A stretch of DNA of 64,000 nucleotides from Deltaproteobacteria bacterium. GTDB lineage: Bacteria; Bdellovibrionota; UBA2394. Under the pieces are notes generated by a model that saw only the letters and a list, made by a program, of their open reading frames with translations, had not been told where the DNA came from and did no database searches. Below, one piece after another: positions 33,705 through 43,275 of this stretch. Where the stretch lies: NCBI GenBank assembly GCA_017302715.1, contig JAFLCD010000001.1, positions 62,001 to 126,000 of the forward strand, given 5' to 3'. Each line of letters starts with the position of its first letter. The first letter of the stretch is position 1. The position numbers and the translations under genes were made by a program.

Positions 33705-35147
33705 ATGACTCAGACGCGAACACGCTTTGCTCCTTCTCCTTCTGGATTTTTGCACCTTGGAAATGCACGAACCGCGCTCTTTGCTTTTTTATTTGCAAAG
33801 CATACCGGCGGCAGATTTATTTTACGGATCGAAGATACGGATCTCGAGCGAATCGTAGCAGGATCTGAAGTTGGAATTTTACAAGATTTGAAATGGCTGA
33901 AGCTCGAGTGGGATGAAGGTCCAGATCGAGGAGGCCCACTGGGGCCTTATCGTTGCTCGGAGCGGATGCATATTTATGAAGCTCAATTAAAGCGAATTCA
34001 AAAAGAGACTCGTGTTTACAGATGCTTTTGTAGTCCTGATCAGCTTGATCAAGATCGAAAGCTTTTATCGTCTCAGAAAAAAGTTATTAAATACGTCGGT
34101 CGTTGTTTAAATCTTTCCGAAGCTCAAGCGACTGAAAAAGCAAAGACCACACCGTATGTTTGGCGAATGCATGTGCCCGAAGGTGCACCCGTAGCAATTG
34201 AAGATATCGTTCGAGGTCATGTTGAAATGCAGCGCGATGTTCTAGGGGACTTCGTTATTTTTAGATCGACAGGAGTTCCGGTCTTTTTATTTCAAAATGC
34301 TATTGATGATGCGCTTCAGGAAATGACTCACGTCATTCGGGGCGAGGATCATTTGTCGAATACTTTTCGACAAGTTCTTATATACGACGCACTCAAATTA
34401 AAAGTTCCTACTTTCTCTCACCTTCCGATGATTGGTGCTGAAGACGGTGGAAAATTAAGTAAGCGATTAGGAAGTCTTTCGATCAAAGAACTTCGTGAAG
34501 AAGGATTTTTACCTCAAGGTATTACAAATTATCTCGCACTGCTGGGATGGTCGCCTGGAGACACGGCCGTTACGGGAGAAAAATTTAATCTTGAAGAGCT
34601 CGGAAAAGCTTTTGATCTTAATCGCGTTCACAAGGGTCGTGCACTTTTTGATTTCCAAAAGTTGAGATTTTTAAATCAGCAGCATTTGCATGATTTAAAT
34701 TTAGATCAGTTATTAGAACTCGCACCCTGCAAACTGCTTGATTGGAGCGCAGAGTGGAAAAGCGCCATTGAGCTTGTTAAGCACGACGCTGCAACGGTGA
34801 ATGATCTTTATAAAGTTGAAAGTTTTTTAAATAAGCCGAGCTTCGATCAAAATGAAGCAGCTCAGAAAATTTTGAAAACCGACAATGCTCGCAAAGCATT
34901 GGAGATGGGAATTTCTGAATTCAAAACAAAGGTTCACCAAAATCCAGCAGTTGAAATTTCTTTAAAAGAAAGTATTCAATCAGTGGGCAAAGCCATCGGA
35001 CTTAAAGGAAAGGATCTCTTTTTTCCATTTCGAGTGGCGATCACGGGCGTGGAGGCAGGACCCGAACTGATTCCACTCGCTAAAATTTTGGGTGCTCCCG
35101 AGGTTCAAAGCCGACTCGAAAAAGCTTTTGAATATTCTAAAGCTTAG
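33705..35147 (+). CDS. gltX: Glutamyl-tRNA synthetase
   Basis: This class I aminoacyl-tRNA synthetase charges tRNA-Glu (and tRNA-Gln if it is non-discriminating, which needs GatCAB). The HIGH-type motif is in SPSGFLHLGNARTALFA; the KMSKS-type motif is KLSKRLGS. FILRIEDTD and VIRGEDHL are further signatures. Length 480 is normal. It follows ispF by 42 bp and precedes uvrB by 48 bp on the same strand. Confidence 0.96.
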   Translation: MTQTRTRFAPSPSGFLHLGNARTALFAFLFAKHTGGRFILRIEDTDLERIVAGSEVGILQDLKWLKLEWDEGPDRGGPLGPYRCSERMHIYEAQLKRIQKETRVYRCFCSPDQLDQDRKLLSSQKKVIKYVGRCLNLSEAQATEKAKTTPYVWRMHVPEGAPVAIEDIVRGHVEMQRDVLGDFVIFRSTGVPVFLFQNAIDDALQEMTHVIRGEDHLSNTFRQVLIYDALKLKVPTFSHLPMIGAEDGGKLSKRLGSLSIKELREEGFLPQGITNYLALLGWSPGDTAVTGEKFNLEELGKAFDLNRVHKGRALFDFQKLRFLNQQHLHDLNLDQLLELAPCKLLDWSAEWKSAIELVKHDAATVNDLYKVESFLNKPSFDQNEAAQKILKTDNARKALEMGISEFKTKVHQNPAVEISLKESIQSVGKAIGLKGKDLFFPFRVAITGVEAGPELIPLAKILGAPEVQSRLEKAFEYSKA

Positions 35148-35195
35148 GGCGTGGCCTCCTAAAGACAAGAGGATTGCGCGAAGACAATTTTTATC

Positions 35196-37196
35196 ATGGA
35201 ACGCACTGAAACATTTCAACTTGTTTCGTCTTACACTCCTAAAGGCAGTCAGCCTAAGGCGATAGAAGTTTTGTCAAAAAATCTGAAAGCGGGAGTGAAG
35301 GATCAGGTTCTCTTAGGGATCACGGGTTCAGGAAAAACTTTTACGATGGCAAATGTTATCGCGACGGTGAATAAACCCACACTCGTGATGGCGCACAATA
35401 AAACTTTAGCAGCTCAACTTTATATGGAGCTTCGAGAGTTGTTTCCAAAAAATGCTGTCGAGTATTTTGTTAGTTTTTATGATTATTATCAGCCCGAGGC
35501 TTACGTTCCTTCGAGTGATACTTATATTGAGAAAGATTCAGCGATTAACGAGACGATTGACAAAATGCGACACGCCGCCACTCGCTCGCTGCTTGAGAGA
35601 AACGATGTCATTATTGTTTCTTCGGTTTCTTGCATCTACGGGCTCGGCTCTCCCGAAGCTTATTACGGAATGCTTTTACATGTGCAGGCCGACCAGGAGA
35701 TGCCACGAAAAGATATTATTTCAAAGTTGGTATTGATTGGTTATCAGAGAAATGACTTTGATTTTTCTCGCGGAACTTTTCGAGTGCGCGGAGATACGAT
35801 CGATGTTTTTCCGGCGTCCGAAGAATCGAGAGGATTTCGAATTGAACTCTTTGGCGATCATGTTGAAAGTTTGTCAGAGATCGATGCGCTTACAGGTCAA
35901 AATATTCGAAAGCTTTCAAAAATTTCGGTTTATCCAACCAGTCACTATGTCACTCCTCCAGAGACAATCAAAAAAGCTATTGCGACCATTCAAATGGAAC
36001 TCGATCGACACATCGTCGATATGAAAAACTCTGGAAAGGTTTTAGAAGCTAAGCGCATTGAGCAGAGAACCAAATTTGATTTGGAGATGCTTGAGCAGGC
36101 TGGATTTTGTTTGGGCATAGAAAATTATTCGAGGCATTTAACGGGCCGAGCGCCCGGCGAACCTCCGTACACTCTCTTTGATTATTTTCCGAAAGATTTT
36201 CTGCTGGTTTTAGATGAGAGCCATGCAACGGTTCCGCAAATTGGCGGAATGTATAAGGGCGATCGCTCTCGAAAAATGACTTTGGTGGATCATGGATTTC
36301 GATTGCCGTCGGCTTTAGATAATCGACCTCTCCAATTTTCTGAATTTCTAACGCGTATCAATCAGACGATTTATGTCTCAGCTACTCCTGCTAATTATGA
36401 ACTCGATTTAGCGAAGGGCCATTTAGTTGAGCAGATTATTCGGCCAACGGGCTTGTTGGACCCACAAATTGAAGTGAAACCTGCAAAGAATCAGGTGGAT
36501 TATTTAATTAAAGAGCTTCATCCACAAATTGCAAAAAAAGAACGAACACTTGTGACGACGCTCACAAAAAAAAGTGCGGAGAACCTGACAGAATATTTGC
36601 AGTCACTTGGATTTAAAGTTCGCTATATGCACGCGGATGTCGAAACTTTAGAGCGATCTCAATTGCTAAAGGAACTTCGCTTAGGCGTTTACGATATTTT
36701 GGTTGGAATTAATTTGCTTCGAGAGGGTTTGGATTTACCTGAAGTGAGTTTGGTTGCAATTTTAGATGCCGATAAAGAGGGATTTTTAAGATCCACTCGC
36801 TCGCTTTTGCAAACCTGCGGTCGTGCTGCCAGAAATGCAAACGGTCGAGTGATCATGTTTGCCGATGAAGTCACTGAATCTATGGAAGCGGCAATTAAAG
36901 AAACTGAACGAAGGCGACAGATTCAAATTGCCTACAATGAAAAGCATGGCATCACTCCAGGAACGATTTCGACTCCAATTTTAAAGTCTCTTCAAGAAGT
37001 GGCCAAAGAAGCTGGCTTCATTGAAATGCCAGTGGCGATCGCTGAGGATCTTGAAAGTTTGGGCAACGATCTTCAAAAATTGGAAGCTGAGAAAAAGCAG
37101 GCGGTCAAAGAATTAGATTTCGAAAAGGCGGCGAAGATTCGTGATAGAATTTTAGCATTGAAGCGATTGGCGGTTGTCGATCCAACAGGAGCCTAA
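35196..37196 (+). CDS. uvrB: UvrABC system protein B (excision repair helicase)
   Basis: UvrB verifies DNA damage and loads UvrC in nucleotide excision repair. The 666-residue protein has Walker A GITGSGKT, the beta-hairpin region ([19 protein letters not shown]), [15 protein letters not shown], the helicase motifs [26 protein letters not shown] (partly shown), QTCGRAARN, and the C-terminal UVR domain ([22 protein letters not shown]). Length is normal. uvrC starts 1 bp after its stop. Confidence 0.98.
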   Translation: MERTETFQLVSSYTPKGSQPKAIEVLSKNLKAGVKDQVLLGITGSGKTFTMANVIATVNKPTLVMAHNKTLAAQLYMELRELFPKNAVEYFVSFYDYYQPEAYVPSSDTYIEKDSAINETIDKMRHAATRSLLERNDVIIVSSVSCIYGLGSPEAYYGMLLHVQADQEMPRKDIISKLVLIGYQRNDFDFSRGTFRVRGDTIDVFPASEESRGFRIELFGDHVESLSEIDALTGQNIRKLSKISVYPTSHYVTPPETIKKAIATIQMELDRHIVDMKNSGKVLEAKRIEQRTKFDLEMLEQAGFCLGIENYSRHLTGRAPGEPPYTLFDYFPKDFLLVLDESHATVPQIGGMYKGDRSRKMTLVDHGFRLPSALDNRPLQFSEFLTRINQTIYVSATPANYELDLAKGHLVEQIIRPTGLLDPQIEVKPAKNQVDYLIKELHPQIAKKERTLVTTLTKKSAENLTEYLQSLGFKVRYMHADVETLERSQLLKELRLGVYDILVGINLLREGLDLPEVSLVAILDADKEGFLRSTRSLLQTCGRAARNANGRVIMFADEVTESMEAAIKETERRRQIQIAYNEKHGITPGTISTPILKSLQEVAKEAGFIEMPVAIAEDLESLGNDLQKLEAEKKQAVKELDFEKAAKIRDRILALKRLAVVDPTGA

Positions 37197-37197
37197 G

Positions 37198-39057
37198 TTG
37201 GAAGATCTCAATGAAGAAAAAATTATAACAAAAGATCAGTTGGGAGAAGTCCCTAAGGCGACTGGAATCTATCTTTTTCACGGTCGCACCAAAGATTCTG
37301 CCGAAGAAAGCATTCTTTATATAGGAAAAGCAAAGTCGCTTTATTCTCGTGTGCGACAATATTTTATTGGAGACACGGACAAGCGGCCTTTTGTTCAATT
37401 TATTCGTTCGAAAGCAGATCGAATTCAGTACATCGTTGTCAAAACAGAGCAAGATGCGCTTTTACTTGAGAACGAGCTCATCAAAAAACATAAGCCTCCT
37501 TATAATATTTCTCTTAAAGACGACAAAAGATATTTAAGTCTAAGACTCGATCTTAAACATGAATGGCCAAAGATCGATGTCGTTCGAAAAATTTTAAAAG
37601 ATAAGGCTGTTTATCTTGGACCTTTTTCTTCGGCAACTCGATTGCGTGAAACTTTAGATTTCATGCAGAAAATTTTTCCACTTAGAACTTGCTCTGATCA
37701 TAAACTTTATAATCGCTCTAGGCCTTGCATTGAGTATGAGATTAAGCGCTGTGTTGCGCCTTGCGTAAATTATGTGACGAAAGAGCAATATACCGAACTC
37801 GTTCAGGGCGCGATGATGTTTTTGAAAGGAAAAAACGAAGAGCTGGTCTTAAAATTGGGAGAGGCCATGGAAGTGGCTGCGAACGACGACAGATTTGAAG
37901 AGGCGGCTTTAATTCGAGATAAGGTTTCAGCGATTCGTACAACTTTAGATTCTCAGTCCGTAATCGGAGTAAAACAATTTCAATTGGGAATTAATCAAGA
38001 TGTTATCGGTTTTGCATCTCAAACAGAGTTTGCAGTTGTAGCCATTTTATTTGTTCGAAACGGAATTATTTTTGATAAGCGAATTATTGAATTTAAAAAT
38101 ATCAAGCTCGATCGAGAAAGTTTCATGATTGAATTTTTAGAGCGTTACTATTCGTCGGAAGTTTTTGTTCCAGATGAAATTTTACTTCCATTTTCTCTAA
38201 ATGACGAAGCGATCGAAATTGATTCGAAAGTTATATATCCAAAATCCGAAGAAAAAAGAAATTTCATCGATATCGCAAACAAGAATGCTCAAATTCACTT
38301 GGAATCTCGATTTAAGAAATTAAAAAATCTTGAGCAAACTTTAGCGGGCCTTCAAAAATTAATTTCTCTAAAAAAATTGCCGCAAACCATAGATTGTATT
38401 GATATATCTCATCATCAGGGTTTAGAGACCGTCGCCTCCGTGGTGAGATTTCAAGACGGTGTTCCTTTCAAAAATGGATACAGAAAAATAAAAATGAAAG
38501 TGGATCAAATCGATGATTTTCAATCGATGAAAGAGGCAGTGGAGAGAAGATATAAAACTTTAGATGATCTTCCAGATTTAATTGTTATCGATGGAGGCAA
38601 AGGGCAGCTCACATCGGCTTATGAAATTTTGAAACAAAATACTTGGCTTGAAAATGTAGATTTAGTTTCGCTCGCTAAAGCGAGGGATCAAGAAGGAATT
38701 GATCCACTCAATCCTCAAAACAGGGAAAGAATATTTAAGCCCCATCAAAAAAATCCTATTTTATTGAAAGCTGACTCTAACGAAGAATTATTGCTTCGTT
38801 ATCTTCGAGATGAAGCTCATCGTTTTGCCATTACTTATCATCGATTTCGAAAAGATAAGCTTATTTCTACCTCAGTCTTAGATGAGGTAGAGGGGATGAA
38901 TGAGAAATACAAACTGAAGTTGCTGACGCGCTTTGGTGGGATCGAAGAAATTCGTGAAGCAAATGACGAAGATTTAGTGGCTGTCATTCCAAAAAAGTTG
39001 ATCCCTTCGCTTCGATTGACTTTGCAATCGAAGTTCAGAGAACCTGAGGAGGCATGA
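37198..39057 (+). CDS. uvrC: UvrABC system protein C (excision repair nuclease)
   Basis: UvrC cuts DNA on both sides of the lesion held by UvrB. The N-terminal GIY-YIG domain is seen as GIYLFHGR ... ILYIGKAKSLYSRVRQYF; the UVR motif as DDRFEEAALIRDKVSAI; the C-terminal RNase H-like nuclease as CIDISHHQG and LIVIDGGKGQ; then a helix-hairpin-helix end. The TTG at 37198 has an ideal AGGAG site 6 nt upstream, giving 619 residues; the in-frame upstream ATG lies inside uvrB. Direct coupling to uvrB is less common than scattered uvr genes. Confidence 0.96.
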   Translation: MEDLNEEKIITKDQLGEVPKATGIYLFHGRTKDSAEESILYIGKAKSLYSRVRQYFIGDTDKRPFVQFIRSKADRIQYIVVKTEQDALLLENELIKKHKPPYNISLKDDKRYLSLRLDLKHEWPKIDVVRKILKDKAVYLGPFSSATRLRETLDFMQKIFPLRTCSDHKLYNRSRPCIEYEIKRCVAPCVNYVTKEQYTELVQGAMMFLKGKNEELVLKLGEAMEVAANDDRFEEAALIRDKVSAIRTTLDSQSVIGVKQFQLGINQDVIGFASQTEFAVVAILFVRNGIIFDKRIIEFKNIKLDRESFMIEFLERYYSSEVFVPDEILLPFSLNDEAIEIDSKVIYPKSEEKRNFIDIANKNAQIHLESRFKKLKNLEQTLAGLQKLISLKKLPQTIDCIDISHHQGLETVASVVRFQDGVPFKNGYRKIKMKVDQIDDFQSMKEAVERRYKTLDDLPDLIVIDGGKGQLTSAYEILKQNTWLENVDLVSLAKARDQEGIDPLNPQNRERIFKPHQKNPILLKADSNEELLLRYLRDEAHRFAITYHRFRKDKLISTSVLDEVEGMNEKYKLKLLTRFGGIEEIREANDEDLVAVIPKKLIPSLRLTLQSKFREPEEA

Positions 39058-39683
39058 TTTCACTTTTTATAGCGAGCCTTTTACAAATTGGAGCGGTCGG
39101 TGATTATTGGAAGCCAAAGATGCCTCCGCAACCTTATTTAGGATTTCATGCCGCGACTTTTCCCGACAGAATTACTACTTCAAATGGTACAACCGAAGAT
39201 ACGATCACTCGTCGTAAAAAATTCATCTCCCTAGCAGCACCTTTTGAGTTTTATTCAATTGAAATGCAAGATCTGAGACCGATTCCGATTCTTTTTCTTC
39301 CCGAAGTTTTTTTGCATCAAAACTTAGTGATGTTTAATTTAGCAGTTGGACCCGAGCTCAATGTAGAGCTTACAAAAAACTTTTATCCAACGGGAATGTT
39401 TGGTGGAATTCAGGGCGGATTTTTTGGACTTTGGTATTACAGTCCTGGCACTCATTACAATGATGATGGACGGCTTTTTACCGCATCTGATCAGTTTTCT
39501 TACGGCTTTCTTGTGAATACTTATTTTGGACCTAGTTTTGATATTTTAGGAAAATTTTTATTTAAGCTTCAATTCAATCCAAAATTTTATTTTGGAAATA
39601 TTTCAAGACATACTATGCGAATGTCGAACACAAAATTTGCAGGCATGACTTGGGGAATCAATTTACAAGTTCAAGGGCTTTAG
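39054..39683 (+). CDS. Outer-membrane-like protein of unknown function
   Basis: The 209-residue protein overlaps the uvrC stop by 4 nt (ATGA). It has a short hydrophobic start (MISLFIASLLQIGAVG) that may be a weak signal peptide, followed by alternating aromatic and small residues in many short strands (for example GGFFGLWYYSPG, YGFLVNTYFGPSF), as in small beta-barrel outer-membrane proteins. I recognise no family, and its link with DNA repair is only positional. Confidence 0.65.
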   Translation: MISLFIASLLQIGAVGDYWKPKMPPQPYLGFHAATFPDRITTSNGTTEDTITRRKKFISLAAPFEFYSIEMQDLRPIPILFLPEVFLHQNLVMFNLAVGPELNVELTKNFYPTGMFGGIQGGFFGLWYYSPGTHYNDDGRLFTASDQFSYGFLVNTYFGPSFDILGKFLFKLQFNPKFYFGNISRHTMRMSNTKFAGMTWGINLQVQGL

Positions 39684-40687
39684 TTCGCAACAATCAACTG
39701 AGAAATTTCTTGCAGAGCTTCCATTTCGGATCTCCAGTAAGAAGGCGTTCCAAAATTAGCAAACACATTGGCAAATGCTGGATCTTCCCATCTCCTCGCG
39801 ATCCATGCTGAATAATGGATGATGCGAAGTCCTCGCAGTGGTTCGATTAAATTTAAACTCGTATAATCAAATTCATTCATTTGCTCGTAAGTAGAAAGTA
39901 AAATATTTCTTTGGCGAAGGCTTTCTTCGTCTCTTCCTCGCAAAATCATCCAGACATCCTGAACGGGCGGCGCAATCATCATATCGTCAAAATCTAGAAA
40001 AAAAGGCGCTTCACCTTCCCAAAGTGTATTTCCTAAATGACAATCTCCGTGCACTACCTGAGCCTTCACATTTTTCAAAAGTGGCTCGCAACGATTTAAA
40101 AAATCTTCGGTTAAATTTTGATAATGGGAACGAGTCTGTGGATCTATGAATTTAGAATCTAAAATAAATTTTAAGGATTCTCGACCCCATTTTTCAGTGG
40201 ATAATTTAAGTCTATGCCGAGCAGGCCATGTTCTGCCGATATTGTGAATGCGGCCGAGATATCTTCCGAGGGTTTCGATCTGAGTCGTAGACAATTCATC
40301 TAAGAGTCGGCCGCGAACTTTTGGAAAAACAGCGAACCAAATATTATCTGGAGATTGCGCGAGAGTTGTTACCTTGGAGAGTTTTGAAAATTTAGACTCG
40401 GCTAGTTCCAGAGGTGCGACGACAGGAATTTCTGCGGTTTTTAATTTTTTTAGAAACTCGTGCTCTTCGCCCAATTGAGCTTCGCTCCATCGGCCAGGCC
40501 GATAAAATTTTGTAACGACGAATGAATTATCTTCGAGCTCAATTTCGTAGACTCGATTTTCTAAGCTATTGAGAGCCATGATTCTGCCAGTCGCTCGAAT
40601 ATTTGGTTTAACTTTTGAGAGAGCCGCTTCGACAGAATCTAAGACTCTATCTGTCGTTAATTTATAAAAGCTTTCACTGAGGGACAT
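39680..40687 (-). CDS. srkA: SrkA/YihE-like stress-response kinase
   Basis: This Ser/Thr protein kinase of the APH-like fold protects E. coli against stress-induced death (SrkA, formerly RdoA). Seen: the nucleotide-loop region (LNSLENRVYEIELEDN), Lys in FVVTKFYRPGRW, the catalytic loop VVHGDCHLGNTLW, and the DFDD metal motif (PFFLDFDDM). Length 335 is close to the family's. It converges on the preceding gene with a 4-nt overlap and diverges from comEC across a 144-bp gap holding an 11-bp tandem repeat. Confidence 0.9.
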   Translation of the reverse strand: MSLSESFYKLTTDRVLDSVEAALSKVKPNIRATGRIMALNSLENRVYEIELEDNSFVVTKFYRPGRWSEAQLGEEHEFLKKLKTAEIPVVAPLELAESKFSKLSKVTTLAQSPDNIWFAVFPKVRGRLLDELSTTQIETLGRYLGRIHNIGRTWPARHRLKLSTEKWGRESLKFILDSKFIDPQTRSHYQNLTEDFLNRCEPLLKNVKAQVVHGDCHLGNTLWEGEAPFFLDFDDMMIAPPVQDVWMILRGRDEESLRQRNILLSTYEQMNEFDYTSLNLIEPLRGLRIIHYSAWIARRWEDPAFANVFANFGTPSYWRSEMEALQEISQLIVAN

Positions 40688-40742
40688 CTTTCAACGATAG
40701 AGATTGTAGGGACGGCAGGCAATCTCATCGGCCCGAATTTGT

Positions 40743-40764
40743 AATCCGGATAAAATCCGGATAA
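40743..40764. repeat. Tandem 11-bp repeat AATCCGGATAA x2
   Basis: AATCCGGATAA occurs twice with no spacer (40743-40753 and 40754-40764) in the divergent srkA/comEC promoter region. Each unit has a palindromic TCCGGA core and one unit is about one helical turn. This is a candidate operator array. Confidence 0.45.
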
Positions 40765-40831
40765 AAAATTTTTTAAAACCTGTTTTAATCATGACGGAGA
40801 ACTTGGCCGAATTTTTGCTTAGTAAAAGCCC

Positions 40832-42700
40832 ATGCTTAAAGGCCTTCATATCCCCCCTCTTTTGGCAGGATGGTTAGCTGCACTTTTGGGTGTTTATGCA
40901 TTTTTGCGACCCTCCCTCTTCCCCTCAGGATTTTGGCTACTCATCGGAGCTTTTTTACTTTTTCTCTTTAGTCGCTATCGTCTATTGATCGTATTATTTT
41001 TTTCTTTAGCCTTTGTAAGATCTTCTCTTCCTCTGTCTGAAGTCGCAGTCGCTCCTACTTTTGAGATTCCCCAAAAATTTAAACTTAAAGTCATCGAAAA
41101 GATTTCATATGGAGCTCTCGCAGAAATTTTGGAGGGTCCTTTAAAGTCTAAAATCGTAAAACTCCCAGCGGATGGAGCTTGTTCGGCAGGTTGCGAACTA
41201 GAAGGTGTTGCTCAACTGTTCCCCTTGTCACGCATCTCGCGGGATCGAAATCTCATTGCGCAGCTCAAGTGGGCGGATGAGCCGTCGCGAATATTAAAAT
41301 CTTCCGATCTGCGGCAAATCATTCGCAGCAAGATTTTTAATATTCTACAAACCGAAAGAGAGCCTTTGCATGGATTTAGACGAGCTCTTGTCCTTGGAGA
41401 TGGTAAAGGCATTCCTGCCCCCGCATGGGAGGCAATGAATTACTTAGGGCTCTCTCATCTTATGGTGATATCTGGCTCTCACTTAAGTTTTCTGATTTTG
41501 TGTCTTCTTTTTTTTAATAAAAAAATTTTTCAATTTTTTAGACTCAAGAAATTTATCTTTTCTCGAGCCCTACTTCTCATTCTTATTTCTATTTTTTATG
41601 TTCTTACTAATTTTGATATCTCTTTATCTCGTGCTTGGCTGACTTGTTTAGCAACTTTAGGCATGAGTTTATTTGTTCCATCCCTTCATCGGTACAGGCG
41701 GACAGAAATTTTGGCGGCAGTTGGCCTGGTCCTGCTTTTTTGGGACCCACACTCAGTCACTTCAACAACTTATCTCTTAAGCTTTGCAGCAACTTTTGCG
41801 CTTTTGATTTCGGAATTTTGGGGGGATCGATTTTTGTTAAATCAAAATCTATTTTGTAAATTATTCATCTATCTTTTTCTGCCTTACTTTATTTTATCCC
41901 CTCTTTGCTATTCACTTGGATTATTCATTCACCCGCTCTCGCCACTATTTAATTTTATTTTTCTTCCGATTTTTGGATTTGTGCTTGTTCCCGCGTCTTT
42001 AGGCAGCATTTTTATTCCGAGTTTAGAGAAATGGGCGAATCAACTTCTTCATTTCTATTTTGATGGGCTTAGATTTTTTGCAAAGTTTCTGGAAACGATT
42101 ACTCCTCGAATTCATTTGCCCACAAGTTATGCAATTCCGTTTTTATTTTTAATAATTATAATTTGTTTAGAGAAAGAGCGAAGTTTTAAAATTCGTAGCA
42201 TCTTTTTTTTAATCATTTCTCTGGTGTTCATAGGGTCAACTTGGATGCCTTGGGAAAAATTTCTAACCAAAACTCGGCAAGGAGTTGAATACCGCGCCAT
42301 CCATCTCGACAGATATTCTTCTGTCATTCTTCTAAAGATGGAAGATCAGAATATTTTACTGAGTTCAGGGAGTACGAAATATTGGAAATCTAGAATACTT
42401 CCTCACTTGCTAAGTGACTTTAGAAATTCAACGGATTTATGGATTTCATTTAATACATCTTCAAAAAGCCCTGAATATTTTAAAAATATACTAAATTGGA
42501 TTGATGTTCGGGCCATTTGGACACCCGCTCAGAAGTTCAAATCCCGTTTAGGTACTTGTTCGCCTCGATTTTGTCTTGAACTTGACACTCGAAGTCGAGG
42601 TCCGGGACAATTTCTTATTAGACAAAGGTTAGACGGAAGCATTCTAGAGGTGTTTTCGAAAGATTTGAGTGCCAAAAAAACTTATTTTTTGTTTAAATGA
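40832..42700 (+). CDS. comEC: ComEC/Rec2-like DNA uptake channel
   Basis: ComEC transports single-stranded DNA across the inner membrane during natural transformation. The 622-residue protein has N-terminal membrane helices, a short extracytoplasmic domain, and the Competence domain with its hallmark near residue 200 (LGLSHLMVISGSHLSFL) followed by about eight membrane helices to 460. The last 140 residues sit where a metallo-beta-lactamase-like domain is found in long ComEC proteins, but the metal motif HxHxDH is absent. Whether the cell is competent depends on other com genes not seen here. Confidence 0.85.
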   Translation: MLKGLHIPPLLAGWLAALLGVYAFLRPSLFPSGFWLLIGAFLLFLFSRYRLLIVLFFSLAFVRSSLPLSEVAVAPTFEIPQKFKLKVIEKISYGALAEILEGPLKSKIVKLPADGACSAGCELEGVAQLFPLSRISRDRNLIAQLKWADEPSRILKSSDLRQIIRSKIFNILQTEREPLHGFRRALVLGDGKGIPAPAWEAMNYLGLSHLMVISGSHLSFLILCLLFFNKKIFQFFRLKKFIFSRALLLILISIFYVLTNFDISLSRAWLTCLATLGMSLFVPSLHRYRRTEILAAVGLVLLFWDPHSVTSTTYLLSFAATFALLISEFWGDRFLLNQNLFCKLFIYLFLPYFILSPLCYSLGLFIHPLSPLFNFIFLPIFGFVLVPASLGSIFIPSLEKWANQLLHFYFDGLRFFAKFLETITPRIHLPTSYAIPFLFLIIIICLEKERSFKIRSIFFLIISLVFIGSTWMPWEKFLTKTRQGVEYRAIHLDRYSSVILLKMEDQNILLSSGSTKYWKSRILPHLLSDFRNSTDLWISFNTSSKSPEYFKNILNWIDVRAIWTPAQKFKSRLGTCSPRFCLELDTRSRGPGQFLIRQRLDGSILEVFSKDLSAKKTYFLFK

Positions 42701-42782
42701 CTATCTAAGTTTAACGGATTCACGTGAGTGATTCAAAAATAGAAGCGCTGTTTAGTCGGCGATTTAGAAGGAGTTTAAGATT

Positions 42783-43268
42783 ATGAATTTTCGAAATATT
42801 TTTAAGAGCGTTTTTATTTTAGGTAGCGTTTCGCTGGCCTTAACCGGATGTGCCATGAAAGGCGGTTCGGCTGGAGACGGAGTGAATGCCGAATATGGAT
42901 CAAGCGATACAAATGGAACTGGAATTGGCCTTGGCACACTTCAAAGAATTTATTTTGATTTTGATAAATCCAATATTTCTCCAGAAGCTGCAAAAGTATT
43001 GAAGTCGAATGCCGAAGCAATGCAAAAAGATCGAGCGATGAAAGTATTAGTTGAAGGTCATACCGATGATCGAGGAACGAATGAATACAATATCGCTTTA
43101 GGTGAGCGACGCGCCAAAATGACTTTAGATTATTTGGTATCGCTCGGAGTGGCTCGCAATCGGCTTGAGATGAAAAGCTGGGGCGAAGAAAAGCCATTGG
43201 ATACTGATAAAACAGAAGAAGCATTTGCAAGAAATCGTCGCGCCGAATTTGTAATTTTATCTAAGTAA
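42783..43268 (+). CDS. pal: Peptidoglycan-associated lipoprotein
   Basis: Pal is an outer-membrane lipoprotein that binds peptidoglycan and works with TolAB in envelope constriction. Signal peptide and lipobox LTGC (Cys23), a Gly/Ser linker, then the OmpA-like domain (about 55-160): RIYFDFDKSNISPEA, VEGHTDDRGTNEYN, GERRA and NRRAEFVI. The 161-residue length is typical. A good GAAGGAG site precedes the ATG. tolB, usually just upstream, is absent; comEC is there instead. cpoB follows after 7 bp. Confidence 0.95.
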   Translation: MNFRNIFKSVFILGSVSLALTGCAMKGGSAGDGVNAEYGSSDTNGTGIGLGTLQRIYFDFDKSNISPEAAKVLKSNAEAMQKDRAMKVLVEGHTDDRGTNEYNIALGERRAKMTLDYLVSLGVARNRLEMKSWGEEKPLDTDKTEEAFARNRRAEFVILSK

Positions 43269-43275
43269 TATAGAG

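Noticed and set aside
42814-43230. Minus-strand 138-residue open frame across pal
   Set aside because: It mirrors the Pal coding sequence, with no start signal and low-complexity Leu/Ser/His composition.
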